Position numbers and translations under genes: made by a program. A stretch of 64,000 nucleotides of DNA. Origin: Nymphalis io. Its lineage: Eukaryota > Arthropoda > Insecta > Lepidoptera > Nymphalidae. The DNA lies in contig NC_065888.1 of NCBI RefSeq assembly GCF_905147045.1, positions 1,121,001 to 1,185,000 of the forward strand, given 5' to 3'. Positions 20,435 through 35,300 of this stretch are shown in pieces. Under the pieces are notes generated by a model. The model made no database searches. It was not told the DNA's origin and saw nothing but the letters and a program-made list of their open reading frames with translations. Positions within the stretch are counted from its first letter, which is position 1. Each line of letters begins with the position of its first letter.

Positions 20435-23182
20435 TAAATATAGTAAATATTATATAGTAAATATAGTAGTATATAGTAAAGGTATCTCTTGAAATAAATA
20501 ACTAAATCGTACACATCAATATTTATTAAACAACTTTAACAGTTCTTTAACACTACTTCTAATATCGATTTGTTAAATACGCATGGATAATAATTGTAGC
20601 TTTAAATGTGGGTAGTTTTTTAACTTCCACAACTTTATATTCGATATTTTTAAAATACAATATTAATAATTACGATCATACATTATTTTATTGTCTTTAA
20701 GCGGTAAGTCGATTTTCTCTAATACAATGTCGATATTACAAAAAAATATTACATTTCATTTGATTTAAATTCATTTTTAGTAAATTAACGAAACTAATAT
20801 GATGAAAATATCCTTTAAAATAGAAAAGCTTATGTGATTTATTTAGGAAAATTTGACTTCTAGTTACAATTGCTATTAATAAATAATTTTAAAATTGCTA
20901 TTAATAAACAATTAAGATAATAAATTAAAAAACCACAGACAAGAAAAACTTGAGGTAAATCATACGTTTTTTTTTAAATTTTATTATCCACTTATAATAA
21001 AGCAAGTTCCACATTTATGATTGATTCGCAAATATTAAATTTAACACAACCATAACACCATTTGTAATATTTATCATGTACACAAAAAAAACCTTATAAA
21101 CTAACATAACGCACAATAAATATAATAATACTGGATCATATTAAAACTCACAGCAAAGTTTGTAATTTCATTTAGAACTAAATCACAGGCCTTTGCTTAC
21201 AGAAAAAAATGCAAATTGTGGCAAAAAAAATACAATAATTTTACAATGCAATACAAAAAAAAGATCTATAATAATTATCGTAAATACACATTAAACAATG
21301 TTAATACATACCTACAAACTACGTTTTTTATTGTATTTTCATCAACATGCACCTAATTGTATATCACTTTATTAACAGTAACAGTAAACAGTAACAGCCT
21401 GTAAATGTCCCACTGCTGGGCTAAGGCCTCCTCTCCCTTTTTTGAGGAGAAGGTTAAAGGTTAAGGTTCACTTTATTAATATTGTCATAAATATAATAAG
21501 CAATGTCGTAGTATGAATATATTACTTTAATAAATAAAACTAGCCTTATTAAAAAAAAAAACTTAATACTAATAACCTATATGTGATCGAAATTAGTGTT
21601 GCCAGCATTTTACGCTTTAGAATTCATAAAAATACGATTTACTTAACATTTAAAATTTCAAATCGGTTAAAATACGAATATGTATTAAATATTTTTGTCA
21701 AAACTCTAATCGTATGTTACAATCACTATAAGAAAAATACCTATTCTCTCACACGGATATCCTAAAGCCTATACTTTGGAATGTTAGAATGTTTAATTAG
21801 TTCCCATTTGTTTGTCGTAGTCACACAATTATTGTCACGTTTTAAAGAACCTTAAAAATCCCACGGATTTTAAAGTTTATTATTTACTATCGAAGCTAGG
21901 CTTTTATTTGGTAAAATTTCTACAAAAACATCTAATATATAAAGTTTATGTATGTATATTCGTTTAAATTTTTTAAAATTTTTATTTCGTTATACATCGA
22001 AATCTTAATATACGGTACGATATTAAAGCAAATAAAACTTCTATAATATTAAAAGTATCTTATATATAATATATATTTGCCATTTCATAAAACTTTTAAA
22101 TCTGTAGTTATATTGTCTATGGATGGCTAAATTGAAATTTGTAATTTAATCATAAGTTTTACAATAAATATAATATTTTTAAGGAGTTTAGTTTAGTATG
22201 TTCGCGTGGTCAAAAATTGGTTAAAAATTGCATAAGTTCAGAAATTAAATTACAATACCTTTACGGGATCCACTAGAAGTATCAATTTAAAATGGCGCCC
22301 AAAATGTGCCATTACGTTAGCTGCCATTTTGAATGTTTTTATATATTTTTTTAATATTATCTCGGTTACATTAAACAATTTCAAAATAGCAAAGGCAATT
22401 ACTTAAATTGTTGTAAATATAATTTTCTAAAAGGCTTTATAGTTTTCACTGCGTCACCGATACTATATAAATAAAAATAAAAACAAGTACAACTATTGAA
22501 TTATTACATTAAAAAAATATATTGGGCAGTAAACAGTTACAGCGTTGCAACCTCGTTTTATCGCACCGCTATCTCCACTCGCGTATCCGTAGAATAGTGA
22601 TATTTTTAAATTTTACTATTACAAACATTTTGTGGGTGTGTACTATAATTGGTTCACAATTTCATGTACTCATCTTACTGAGGTTAAGGAACTAAATTTT
22701 ATAATTTAATATACATTATTAATTCGACTTTAAGCTTATGTAATGTTATAAATATTATTGGTGATATAATTTAAAAAGGTGACCAAAGAAAAAATCTGAT
22801 AAATATAAAAAAATGTTAGTTCAAAAACGTACAAATATTAAACATATAGAATAATATAAAATACTCATATAAATTAGTGTTATAAATTAAATCACGAAAA
22901 TAATTTCACTCTGAACGCAATTATTGCACCGTATATATTATTTCAAACTCATGTTCGATGCAGTTTTAACTTTAACGTTTCCCTGATTAAAATAAAAATA
23001 CAATACATAGTCTATTTACGTAAAACCTCGATTCGAATTATTATCAAGGCCTACTCCTATAATCCGCCAACGGACACCAATATTTAGTATGTAATTAATA
23101 AACAAATAAAGAAGACAAAACTCGCAAGCCATAACAAAGAACACACAAGTAATATAGCTACGGTAACAGCAGTACAGCAGCC
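20435..23182. other. intergenic and FLVCR 3' flank
   Basis: Apart from the SINE A end at 21374-21457, AT-rich unique-looking sequence. The FLVCR 3' UTR must lie in its right part; a candidate ATTAAA is at 22710-22705. Confidence 0.45.
21374..21457 (-). mobile_element. SINE family A, 3' end only
   Basis: Only the tail side, CCCACTGCTGGGCTAAGGCC, with a (GTTACT)-type repeat at its end. In the interval between the two genes. Confidence 0.7.
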
Positions 23183-23344
23183 TTAGGCCTTGTTCTGCGC
23201 GGCCTGGCGGCGCAGGTCGGAGCGGATGGCGGCGGTGACGGCGGTGCCGAGCGCCAGCAGCGCGCACAGCGACAGGTTGGCCCAGCGGTCGCCCGCCGCG
23301 CCCAGCATCCACTCGAACATCAGCGTCAGCACTATGCCGAATAT
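23183..23344 (-). CDS. FLVCR: FLVCR exon 7 (residues 402-454, stop)
   Basis: Acceptor ggtcag/ATA, stop codon TAA at 23185-23183. Encodes TM12 (IFGIVLTLMFEWMLG) and a second hydrophobic stretch (WANLSLCALLALGTAVTAAI), then a short basic tail ending RRQAAQNKA. The exon is strikingly GC-rich against AT-rich flanks. No perfect AATAAA lies directly after the stop on the minus strand; an ATTAAA at 22710-22705 is a possible poly(A) signal. Confidence 0.92.
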   Translation of the reverse strand: MFGIVLTLMFEWMLGAAGDRWANLSLCALLALGTAVTAAIRSDLRRQAAQNKA

Positions 23345-26300
23345 CTGACCGGTCGGGGTAACTATTATGTCTCAGAATCTTAATCAGCTTCAACTTTTAC
23401 GAACACTTTTAAGGCAATCAACGAGGTTAAATTAAATATAAAACTACCACCGATTTAGGAGATAATTTGAAATATTAGAAACTTATATATCATGCATGAA
23501 AATGAAGGAGTACTCACTCTACGCTTGTAAATTACCAAAAATGCTTTTAGTTTATATAATTAAAATAAAAAGAGTACCTGAACGCACGCGTTGAGGATAC
23601 CAGAAGTGGTTCCTTCGGGTTCAGGATAGGTAACTTCGGAAGCGAACTCGAAACCGACGGGCAAGTAGCCGGCCATGAAGAAACTGAAAATATAAGACAT
23701 TGCTTTCAAGTTTGCATTTAATCACCTCAGATGTGCTGCTTATAAATTAAGCCTCTGCTGGCCTGCAAAAGCCTCGTCCACCTTCAAACATTTGAAACAT
23801 ATTCAACTACGCCAATACACGGTAAAATCCATCCAATACGCTGTAATCGTTACCTCAAGAGGAGAGGAGGACATTTTCCAGCAGTGGAACATTTACTTCT
23901 TCAATTAACCTTCTTCAGACGACAGCAGCTATATATGAGATAAGCTACCATGTGTTACTATCAAGCCGAGTGAGAACGTTAATCACAATTTTATAGCCCG
24001 TAAGTCTAACATCTATCCTTGTCTATCACCCACTTTACGGATAGTTGAAAACACTTATTGAATTTGTATTTTTCTATGCTTGGTTAAATACGTAGTTATT
24101 GTAAATTTTATTTATCCAATCTAGTCTAGTACCAGATTTTTGTTATCTATATGCCGCCAGATATTGTACGGTTTATTAGGATAAAAACTTAATCCAGTAT
24201 CAAGAGCCGAGACAGCAACTTACCCAAGAATAATACTGCTGAAGTAAACAACAGCAATGTATCCGCAGTCCAGGGTAAAGGTGAAGATGATCATTCCTAC
24301 CACCGACGCGGCGTACACGGCGAGCGTGGTCTCCTTGAACCGGTGGGTCTTGTCGAGGATGAGACCGCACACCACTGAGCCAATCATTCCAGCCACCACG
24401 ATTACTAAACCAATACGACCTGCGTCTTCGTTTGCACCCTGAAATAAAAATAAAACACGATCAGAATATTAATTTCAACACTTTAACGGTAATTTATACT
24501 AATATTATAAATGCCAAAGTATTTCTGTCTTTTGTTTTGAAGCAAGCTTGAACTACAAAGAAGGACATAGGCTATTTTATACTTAAAACATACCCCCCCC
24601 CCCCCCATAACACGCGGGAGATAGCTGTATACTATAAAAATGTTTAAAAATTAAATAAAAAAAGGAGGTACGAGTATAAAACGTAGTTATTATGTGCTTA
24701 TATTATGCGTCCTTAGGTGTTAGTAACGTATAATATTCTCGTGGTTCCGGTAGAGAGAGCAGAACTCACCTCGAATTACTATTATTAATATTGTGCTTTT
24801 GTCCTTTCCACTTAAGCTTAACGATAACACTCCAGAGTCTAAGGGACCGACACTGTGAATTTTCATATCGCAGGCCCGGTTACCGTTGAGTTGTTTAATC
24901 TTTTGAACTTTATGAGGCAGCAGGGTACTAAATCTTGCTATATGCATATTTAAATATAGATAAAGAAAATCATCATGATTGTTACCGGATAGTAAGTGAG
25001 AACGAGTTCATTGAGAAGAGTCGAGATCGCGTAGAAGACGCCGACGTTGAGACCGTAGGAGATAAGTAGCAGGATGTAGTTCCGGTTGGTGAGCAATTTC
25101 TGAATCGACTTGAGGAAGTTCGAGTCTAAACTGGATCCGAAATCGGCAGCTGCTGACGGTGGACTCGGTGGAGCCGCTTTGAAGACTATAGAAAACATAC
25201 ACTTTAAACATTCCCCTATGTATGTGGTACTTTTCGTACATTACATTCAGGTTGAAAACCCAAATGTCAGTCAGCTCGTGATCACGCAGGTGCAACTCTA
25301 TCAAAACGGCAGACATCATAATGAAGAAGGTATGATCGCGATTACAATCCGAATATATTGAGAAAAATGGACTATTTATATTTTTTACATACAAGTATTA
25401 TGGTATTCTTACTGCTAAACAAAGGTCTTCTTTCCTTATAAGAGAAAAGGTTCATCATCAAAAAAGGTTCAATTTGAATTCTGCCAGTATACCATAAATC
25501 GAATAATTTAATGTTGACATTTCCTCACTATTTTCCTCCTTTACCGCTGAGTACGAGAATTGGAAACGCAATTTTTAATTGCCCAACTTCGTGTTCTTTC
25601 AACTTTACTATCTTTTGAACATAAACAAATATGGCATCATTTTTTCTATACTGATCACATATTCAAATTCTTTATAAAATTGATTTTAAACATATATTCT
25701 TTAACAATAATTATCCGATATACTTACACAGTAGAATGAAAACAAAAAGCACGCTTGTTATTCCGGCCACGAGGTAGAACATGAATTGTAGGTCTGCGCC
25801 GATCTCTTCCACGGAACCCTGTGCGCGCACTATCATCGGAGGTAGCAGAAATCCAAGAGCTACGCCAAGCTGGAAATGTAACCAAAACATTAAGCAACAT
25901 GGCTTATTTGCTATATCGTCGAACACTTTTAACCTAAAGTTTTCACACGGGTTATCGAGGAATTAAAAAAACTCTGAATAACTCGGAGCTCAACTTTAAA
26001 TATCCATCCAAAATTCAAAGCCAAGGCCATCTTTCCAATCTAGTTAGTATACTCACATATGTAACTTCTTTATTAATATCTTTATTCACTTATAAAAAAG
26101 CAATATTAGGCGTTCCGGTTTGAATGGCAGACGCAAGGGTCATAACATTTTTTTTTTGTTTTAGCTAGACGGTCGGGCAAATGGGCCACCTGAAAGAAAG
26201 GTCACACCATTCCTTATATCACCAATGCGCCACCAACCTTGGAAACTAAGATGTTATATCCCTTGCGCTTGTAGTACCGGCTGGCTGTAGACAATGGTCG

Positions 26301-29300
26301 CTTCAAACCGGAACGCAAAATAACTTACGTAAGTATTGCTGTTTAGCGGTTAGCAGACGAATTTGTACAAAGCCGGTAGTGAGTTCTTCTTATCTAATTA
26401 CTAGAATCTATCCTAGTTCCCCTTGTTGGTCGTGCATTGGCGACGTCAGAGATTGTTAATATTTGTAACAGTGTCGATGACTATGGGCGTGCTATTTAAA
26501 TTAAAAAAATCTGTATCCTTATATACTTATTCAAAAGTGTTGCTAGCCAAAATTTGTTTACATATTGTGATAATATTAGTGTGATGTTATTATAAGATTT
26601 TATCATATATGTTAGAATAGTAAATAATCTCAGACCATATAATATGTACGTAGCAAGAAACATTTAAAAGTGATCGTTAATTTTTTCTACACATCTTAGC
26701 TCATGCGCGGTTTCGGACAATAGGTGTTATTCAAAAAAGGCATCCGCGAAATTAACAAAATAAATAGTCGCAATAACTTTACAAATAACGTTATATAATG
26801 GATTCAATATGTATGTACATATATACCTCTAACATCACGAACCGGAGAGCATTCTGTAAGAACAAGCTCTAAGCTTACCGCAAACACGACCGTGAATTTC
26901 AGAAAATGATATGCGACATTGAATCTAATTAATTAACATTTAAGTCAGTTTTGTTCTATACTTTTCTTCTTACTAGTAATCTAGTAGGCTAAGGCCTGCT
27001 CTTCCTTTAAGTAGATCGTTTAGAGCTTTTTCGACCACACTGCTCCTTCAATGCGGGTTGGTGGATACACATGTAGCAGAATTTGAATGAAATTAGACAC
27101 ATGCTTGTTTTCCACGATGTTTTCCTTCCCCACCGATCGCGAGATAAATTATAAACACAAATTAAGCACATGAAAAATCAGTGGTGCTTACCCGAATTTG
27201 AACCTGCTAATCATCGGTTTAGAATCACCCGTTCTAACCGCTGGGGCATCTCGGCTATTTTATTTATAAATGAAATCATTATCGTTTTCAATTCTGGTAT
27301 AATCTACATTTTTATCGAGGAATAATCGACATTTGTAGATAATATCTGGACTACGTGGCTGACCAGTGAAGTAATCAGAAAAGGCTTGTTCGGTCACCAC
27401 GCTTCCGTAACAGCCTGTGAATGTCCCACTGCTGGGCTAAAGGCATCCTCTCCTCTTTTTGTGGAGAAGGTTTGGAGCTTATTCCACCACGGTGCTCCAA
27501 TGCGGGTTGGTGGAATACACATGTGGCAAAATGTCAGTGAAATCAGACACATGCAGGTTTCCTCACGATGTTTTCCTTCACCGTAAAGCACGAGATGAAT
27601 TATAAGCACAAATTAAGCACATGAAAATTAAGTGGTGTTTGCCTGGGTTTAATCGGTTAAGATTCACACGTTCTTACCACTGGGCCATCTCGGCTTCACG
27701 CTTAGCAATATTTATTTCATTCTGCATAGATACACAGAAACACAGACATTTCAAGAGCCGGTGAGTTCTATATAATATAGTAAGCCGAGATCAGCTTTTT
27801 CTTTCGTATTGCGTATACTGGTGGCCCTACTGATCTTGACAGCGTTACTAAGCGGGAGGACGAGTACTGAGACTCAAGGCGGATGTAGAGAATTCACTTA
27901 GAGCTCAGAATACTCGTCATAAGCCCTGCAAGTCCGACCTGCGGCTTAGGACGCCGTCGACATCGGGAAGAAGGATGCATGTGTGCTATACATTACGCTG
28001 TCATGTATAGGAGTTGACGGGTCATAATGAATGAGGAAGTGAGCACCCAGCACTCAATCAGTAACAGTTTTGTTGTCTTTCCACAGGAAACTTTTAAAAC
28101 CCTGATAATTAAAAAAATATCGTGCAACATATTAAACTTGGCAAATATAAAAATTATTTAGTGCGGAGCGATTCAATTAAATTCTGCATATGGAAGAGGA
28201 GCACTTGAACTCGACCTTGAAATTTGTATGAAAATATTTCGATACAAAAATATCATTTAAAGTTGATCTGAACTAAAAGCATCATACCAATTAAAATCCA
28301 ACCAATTATAGTTGGATTGCTTATGTGAACACGATATTCTCAACAATATTTCTTTTAAAATTGTATCGATAATAATAATTAATAAAGTCTAATATATATC
28401 TAATACTGACGAGCCGGTTGGCGTGGTTGTGGGTTCGATTCCCACCCAGGACAGACATTTGTTTGCATGAACATGCCTGTTCGTCCTGAGTCTGAGTGTA
28501 ATTATCTATATAAGTATGTATTTACGAAAGAAAAGTAGTATATGTAGTATATCAGTTGTCTGGTTTCCAGCTCTACTCAATTTAGGGTCAGATGGCCGTG
28601 TATCCCATAATATTATTGTAATATATCTATGGTCTACATAGTCAAAAAATGCTGCTATGCAACGTAGCATGCAAAAAGTATGTATAAGCATAATATATAG
28701 ACGAGAAACGAGAAAATAAAGTGAATATAGCCAAAGCGGTATCAAAAGGTCGCCAATAATCACATACGTGCAATGTCAGTGAGATAAACAATTAGAAACG
28801 CAAATCTCATACAATGTTAAGAGCACGGTTGATTACGTGTTTGACAAATGATAGAAACGTCCAAATCACCGCATTTTTCTTTACTACAACTTATACAATG
28901 ATGCATATTAAGTCTTAAGGTCAAGTTATATACGTTCTATTAATAGACCTAGGTTTCTCTTAGAGACTAACGTTCATACGTCATCAAACACGGAACAGTA
29001 ATAACATGGATGTCTATTGGGATTACAAACAGCTAAGTTTTAGTAGCAAATTTGCAATTCTAAATTTTTCAAATCTTACTAATATTATAAATTGGAAAGT
29101 TTTTGAATGTTTAATGTTTGTTACACAAACACGTTTAAACTAATGCTGTGATTCTAGCAAATGTTTTTAAAGAAATCGATTATGTTCTCTATTCGTTTCT
29201 TGCGAACACAGCGTGCAAGTAGCCATTTTTGTCTGACGAAATTATACAATATAATACAATATATAATTATATAACGTTGGGGTTTTTATTTATTCTTATG

Positions 29301-32300
29301 AAATTCCGAATATAATTTATTACAAATGATGGTATTTCTATAAAGAAAAACACTAAGTTAGTATATGACAACAGTAATTTTTTTTTTTTTTTATATTCGC
29401 CGGGAGGGCAAATGACTCTACTCCACCTGATGGTAAGTGGTAGTAGAGTCCAAACGCGACGACGGCCAGTACAGACGGGAAAAACGTTCTGCACTAGCCG
29501 CCTTCGCCTTGCCGGCCCGCAAGATGCCTCTTCACGCCTCGTTTGAAGGAACCCGGTTTGTAAGAGGAGGGGAACACGTGAGCTGGTAAGGAATTCCATT
29601 TTTTGGAAGTGCGACAAAGAAAGGAGTTGCCAAATTTCTTTGTTCGCGATGGAATTGATGTCACAGTTAGGCGGTGACATCGAGAACCAGCTCGCGTGGA
29701 CTTAAGAAGGAAGGGGGAAGCAGGAATTAGAATAATTCCTCAGAGCACTCGCCGTGATACAGTCGATAGAAAGCGCTCAGTGCTGCTATCTCACGACGCA
29801 ATTGTAAAGGTTCAAGGGTGTTTGTGACCTTTACGTCGCCAATAATGCGTACGGCACGTCGCTGCAACCGGTCCAAGGCCTTAAGTAGGTACTTAGCGGA
29901 GCCATCCCAAAGGTGCGAGCAATATTCCACGCAAGACCGTACCTGTGATTTGTACAGCAGGCACAGTTGTTGTGGCGTGAAAAAGCGCCGCATCTTGTTC
30001 AGAACTCCGAGTTTCCGTGAAGCTGTTTTTATAACAGCCTCGATGTAATCCCTTGGACTAAGGTCGCAGCGAACGTCAATCCCCAGCATGGCGATTTTGC
30101 TTTGCATCACCAGCGGAGTACCACAGAGGGAGGGAAGAGGGGAAAATGTTGACTTTTTCGCCGTGAGAGCGCATACCTGTGTTTTCTTGGCATTAAACTC
30201 AACAAGATTATCAGAGCCCCATTTGGCGATGATCTCTAACGTCCTATCGAGTTCAATGACAAGATTCTTCCGTCTCTCCTCAATTTCCGCTCGCCCAGCC
30301 ACTGCGCGTCCGTGGTATCCACCATGCACTGTACTATCGTCTGCATAGCAATGTATGTTCCCAAGAGAGAGCATATCATTGATATGCAAAAGAAAGAGTG
30401 TGGGAGATAGCCCTGGGGGACCTAAGCATTCACTACATAGAATTGTGAAGCGCAACCATCTACTAAAACACGAAGGCTACGCTTGTGTAGGAAGCTGGCA
30501 ATCCAGGTGCATAGCTGAGCAGGCAGACCATATGCCGGTAGCTTGGAGAGAAGACTTCTGTGCCAGACGCTGTCGAAAGCCTTGGAGATATCGAGGCTGA
30601 CAACCAACGATTCTCCATGCTTGTCGATAGCTTCACCCCAGAGGTGCGTTACGTACGCTAGAAGATCACCTGTGGACCGTTTTGGTCGAAACCCGTATTG
30701 ACGATCATTAATTAAAGAGTGATCTTCTAGGTAATGGATCAGTTGGTTGTTTAAAATCCGTTCCATCACCTTACAAAGTACTGAGGTGATAGCTATTGGC
30801 CGATTATTTGCCGGGTCAGACCGATCCCCTTTTTTGGGAACCGCTTGCACATTAGCTCTTCTCCAAGCCTCCGGCACTGACTCCGGACTGTGAGCTAGCG
30901 ATCCGTCCGGATTTCTGAGCGGTGGCAGCGAAGGTTGGCAGAAATTGTTTTGCACAGACTTGGTCAGACGCCAGAAGCTACGGGAGCCCCTAGGATGCGA
31001 AACAAGGTCATGACCAATCTGTACAATGCGCTGTGCATCCGCTATCGTGTATGCCTTCCTACAGGACTTGGAATTTTTATTATAGTTTGCTTTCAGTGAG
31101 TCAATGATAAGCATATAAGTATGATAAGCATACTTAAATAAACATTATTTGTCAATCAACTATCGCATTCCACAAGTCATTAATTCATAATACTTCTATA
31201 TTATAGATTTTAGAGGTTTAAATTAGTTTATCATTTATTTTATAATTGATGAAGTGTTTATAATTTGTTTTGATAACGTTAATATATAAAATACTAATTT
31301 TCACCCTCTGTTTCACCCGCGGGTTGGGTTCTAACAGGTGTTGGTATAAAGCGTATTGGGCTCAAGATTGCTTCATATAAATTCCATCAAAATCGGTTCA
31401 GGGGTTTAGTCGTGAAATCGTTATTATTTTATTACATTACATTATATACTTTCATATTTATAATATTAGTAGGTAAAGATTGTAACTAAGGAAATCTATT
31501 ACATTTTTACTATACGCTAACAAATTTCAGGAATATAAAATAGGAGAATATATATTTAGTTATCGGAATAGATATAAGGGAATGCTATTTTTCTCACCAA
31601 TGGTTTGTTGCTCTATCTAGATCCCGGTGCGGCGAAAACTATACATATGCATAAAATACTAATATTCCACGAAAATAAAACTAAATATATACTGAAATAT
31701 TATAAGCCTGCTCTTAGTAATTTTTTTAAGTTATACGCGGGTGAAAACGCGGGCACTGCTAGTTGTAAATATATCTGCAGACATAAGAAAGTAATTAATT
31801 TTTCAGTTTAAATAGCAAACGACCAGTGATGTTGCCTTGCGGCAAACTTTATTTACTTATTTGTACCAACAAAATATTTATTTTTATTCTTGACACCCAT
31901 AAGCCTTGTCAGCTTTTTGGAGAATTATATAATCATTGCTTCTTTATTTATGTTTGCTTTATAAATAATTAAAGTTATTTTTTAATACGCTAAGACTGAT
32001 CCATGCGTATTTTTGTTTTCCAACTATCAGAATATTACTCATATGAAATAAAATTTGAACACTCTATTTCTTGATATTTTCTAATGTGTCTGTATTATGA
32101 ACGAAATTAGTTTGCATGAACGTCGAACAATACCTTGCACTTGTATGGCGTTAACAGAGAATACAAAATCAATCGAAGATAAAAATCTTAGACAGTTTTT
32201 GAAGTTCACGTATCGATTGATATAAAAAGATTTCATTTATTTTAATAGTTATTCGTTTATATGTCAGGTTAACATAACCTAGAAACGATATAATTATATT

Positions 32301-35300
32301 ATAATGATCATTTAAGACATCTGTGAAAATCACGTCTCGAGATTATCACAAATTATTAGCGTGATCGTAATCCGTGGTGTCAACAAAATTGCATTAATTA
32401 TTATGTTATGTATGTGTGTTATGTATTTCTTTGTGTAAATGATTATTAAATATTTATATTTTATATCTTTATTGACCTTAGTAATCAGTCATTGAAATTT
32501 TCTTTTTCGCTAATAATATTTGCTACGAACTACTGGTGGTAGGGCTTTGTGCAAGCCCGTCTGGGTAGGTACCACCCACTCATCAGATATTCTACCGCAA
32601 AACAGCAATACTTGATATTGTTGTGTTCCGGTTTGAAGGGTGAGTGAGCCAGTGTAATTACAGGCACAAGGGACATAAAATCTTAGTTCCCAAGGTTGGT
32701 GGCGCATTGGCTGTAAGCGATGGTTGACATTTCTTACAATGCCAATGTCTAAGGGCGTTTGGTGACCACTTACCATCAGGTGGCCCAAATGCTCGTCCAC
32801 CTTCCTATTCTATAAAAAAAAAAAAAAAAGAACTAATAACACTAAGTTTAGTTCACGAGTTAGTTTGTTAGTTATATTTAATATATTGCTATAGTTACTA
32901 TGAAGCAATATGTTGTTTGCCTGGAAGAGATCACTATGGTCGCCAAAATTGTATGCTACTTTTATTTAGGCTGTATCTGTATATGTGTGTATATTTGTAT
33001 TTTTTTTTCTTTTTGTGGTGTACAATAAAGTATAAAGTAAGCAAGGTTTCGTGCCTTATTAAAAAAAAAAACAAGAGATTCAGTACTTTACATATCATTG
33101 CTCTAAATAGATCTATAAGAATGAATGATATGAACTAAATCACACCAGTCCAGGCCCCCCTACTCAAAACAATTGAATAAACGCTTCCGAGTAAGCAATC
33201 GCTTCGGAGTCCATCTGTACTGGAATAATACTACAATTTATTTATAGATCTGTTTTGTAGTTGTATAAACAAAAGAATATTCTATAGAGCCTTATATGGA
33301 AGATCAAATATACAGAAATAAACATTGGCGTATTCGTTAGTAATTAGGAAAGATTGTTTTTTTTATTAACAACTTGTTTTTGCTCAACTTGTTTGATTGA
33401 GATTAAAAAAATTAAATAAAGCGCATGCGATTCAGTACACGTGGCAGAAATAAAACGATTGTACGTCAGAAACATTACTCAAATTCGACTTTGTAAACTT
33501 ATTCTCACCGCGTCCAAATAAGTTGGACTTCAATAAACTTATATCTTTGGATCTTGAATTATTCCAATTCAAAATAATACCAAACGATAAACATGTTGCG
33601 TGACATTGAATCAAAAAAATTATTGCACACAAAAATTTTCTACACGAATATTGTAAATTCGATAGTAACTCAATCTGCTACTGATCCTATAGGATTGGAC
33701 ATTACTTGGACAGATTACGATGATTACGGAATAACAATTTAATCGCAGATATTTCATTATTTGATAAAGCTATATTTTTTGTAGACCGCGAATTCACTTC
33801 ATAATACAGAATGATTTCCGGAAATTGCAACGCCGAAAATTTCCCGAGCCGTTATAATAAGCTTGGTCCTGGTAAGCTTTTATATAGTGACTTAAGAAGT
33901 GGAAGATTCCTGTTTGGACCTTATCACGGTCTCGCAGTCCTTGCAGGATTTATAGGGATATTGATATTGTTAGTGTTTAATTTGAATAACTTAATTTTTT
34001 GTCTTTTGACTCAAAAAAAATTCTTATACGTCCCCGCTAGATTAACATGAAATTAAATTTGATTATTTGTGGATTTAACATTATACTCAATTACTTCTGT
34101 TGAGTAAATAAGATCTCAATCGTAGATCATGTGATCTAATTTGTCATTTTTACACTGGCTCACTAACTCTTCTGTCTTCCTGACAAAGCAATAAAAAACA
34201 ATTGGTGTTTTGCTTTATAATAACAGACCCTATTTTGCCAATTAAGGTATTAATAGCCTTCGTCATGATGATATAACTAGCATAAAAAATTAAGCCAAAG
34301 ATATAAAAATAATACAAGTGTAACGTGTTTGGTATCTTATGAAAGCTTTAAATAAACATATACCCCAAAATGACTAAATTATTGTTAAAAAATCGTAACT
34401 TTTGAAGTTGAGTGTGAGGTTTTTTAAACTTGGTTTTGTGTATCATCAGTTTAGATGTCAATAATTTGAATATTTCGAAAAGAATAAATAGTTTTTCATA
34501 GTGTTCATATAAGTCTTACCTGGTTACCAAAAACACCAATGCTGCAGGCCGATGAAACTTGATCAGCTCCGAACCAGACTGCAGCCAAGCGCGGCGGTAC
34601 GTTCAGGATGAAAACCTGTGATATGGCCACCACAGTCTGACCAGTGAATCCAAGCCAGAACAGGTCCTGTGGCACTGAGAACACCTTCAGCCATGCGCCC
34701 GCGCATGTTCCAAACGACCCGATGATTGTCGTTATTCGAAGACCCTGAAATAGAATAAGATTATTAATCAAAAAAATATTTAAGTATTTCGACTGAAGAC
34801 CAGAGCTATGATCTCCTATTGTCAACATCTTGTGTTATTGCTAAGGAGATCGATTTGAAAACAGTAAATTATAATCCGTAATCACATATTTACTTCACAC
34901 AACACATCATCATATCTATTTAATGTATACATATTGATTTCAGAATTAATTTATAATGTTAATTTTTAATCATAGTATTGAGTGCACGCGGAAAATAACT
35001 AAAAATATATAAATAAGACCAAAGATGTACAATTTATATGAAGCCTGGAATTTAAGTTATTTTCTACATCGAGGTAAATAATTTCAATATTCTAATCGAT
35101 TAAATATTTATCATATTTTCTTTATAATACTTTCTTATAATAAATTCAAGACATTAGGTATTATAATCTATTTTAAAATCGAAAAGATGGTAAAATTTGC
35201 CGCTAATATAATACTTTGGTGTATTGCCACCAAAATGATTGAATATTAAATTAGTTTTGTTTTTTTTTGCCGTCCACTGCTGGACGAAAGCCTCCCCCAT

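Noticed and set aside
20197..20457. Repeated open frames of similar protein (also at 14.3, 32.5 and 39.5 kb)
   Set aside because: They are translations of SINE-like family B copies, not genes.
27386..27609. Repeated small open frames with HMCISPTRIGAAWW-like sequence (also 5.2, 6.2, 12.5, 52.6 and 61.2 kb)
   Set aside because: Translations of SINE family A bodies; similarity comes from the repeat.
28409..28450. tRNA-like segment with GGTTCGATTCCCACCC
   Set aside because: Only the 3' half of a tRNA is matched and the sequence continues as SINE family D.
29267..29680. 137-codon minus-strand frame
   Set aside because: An alternative frame of the Jockey-like LINE 3' UTR running out into flanking intron.
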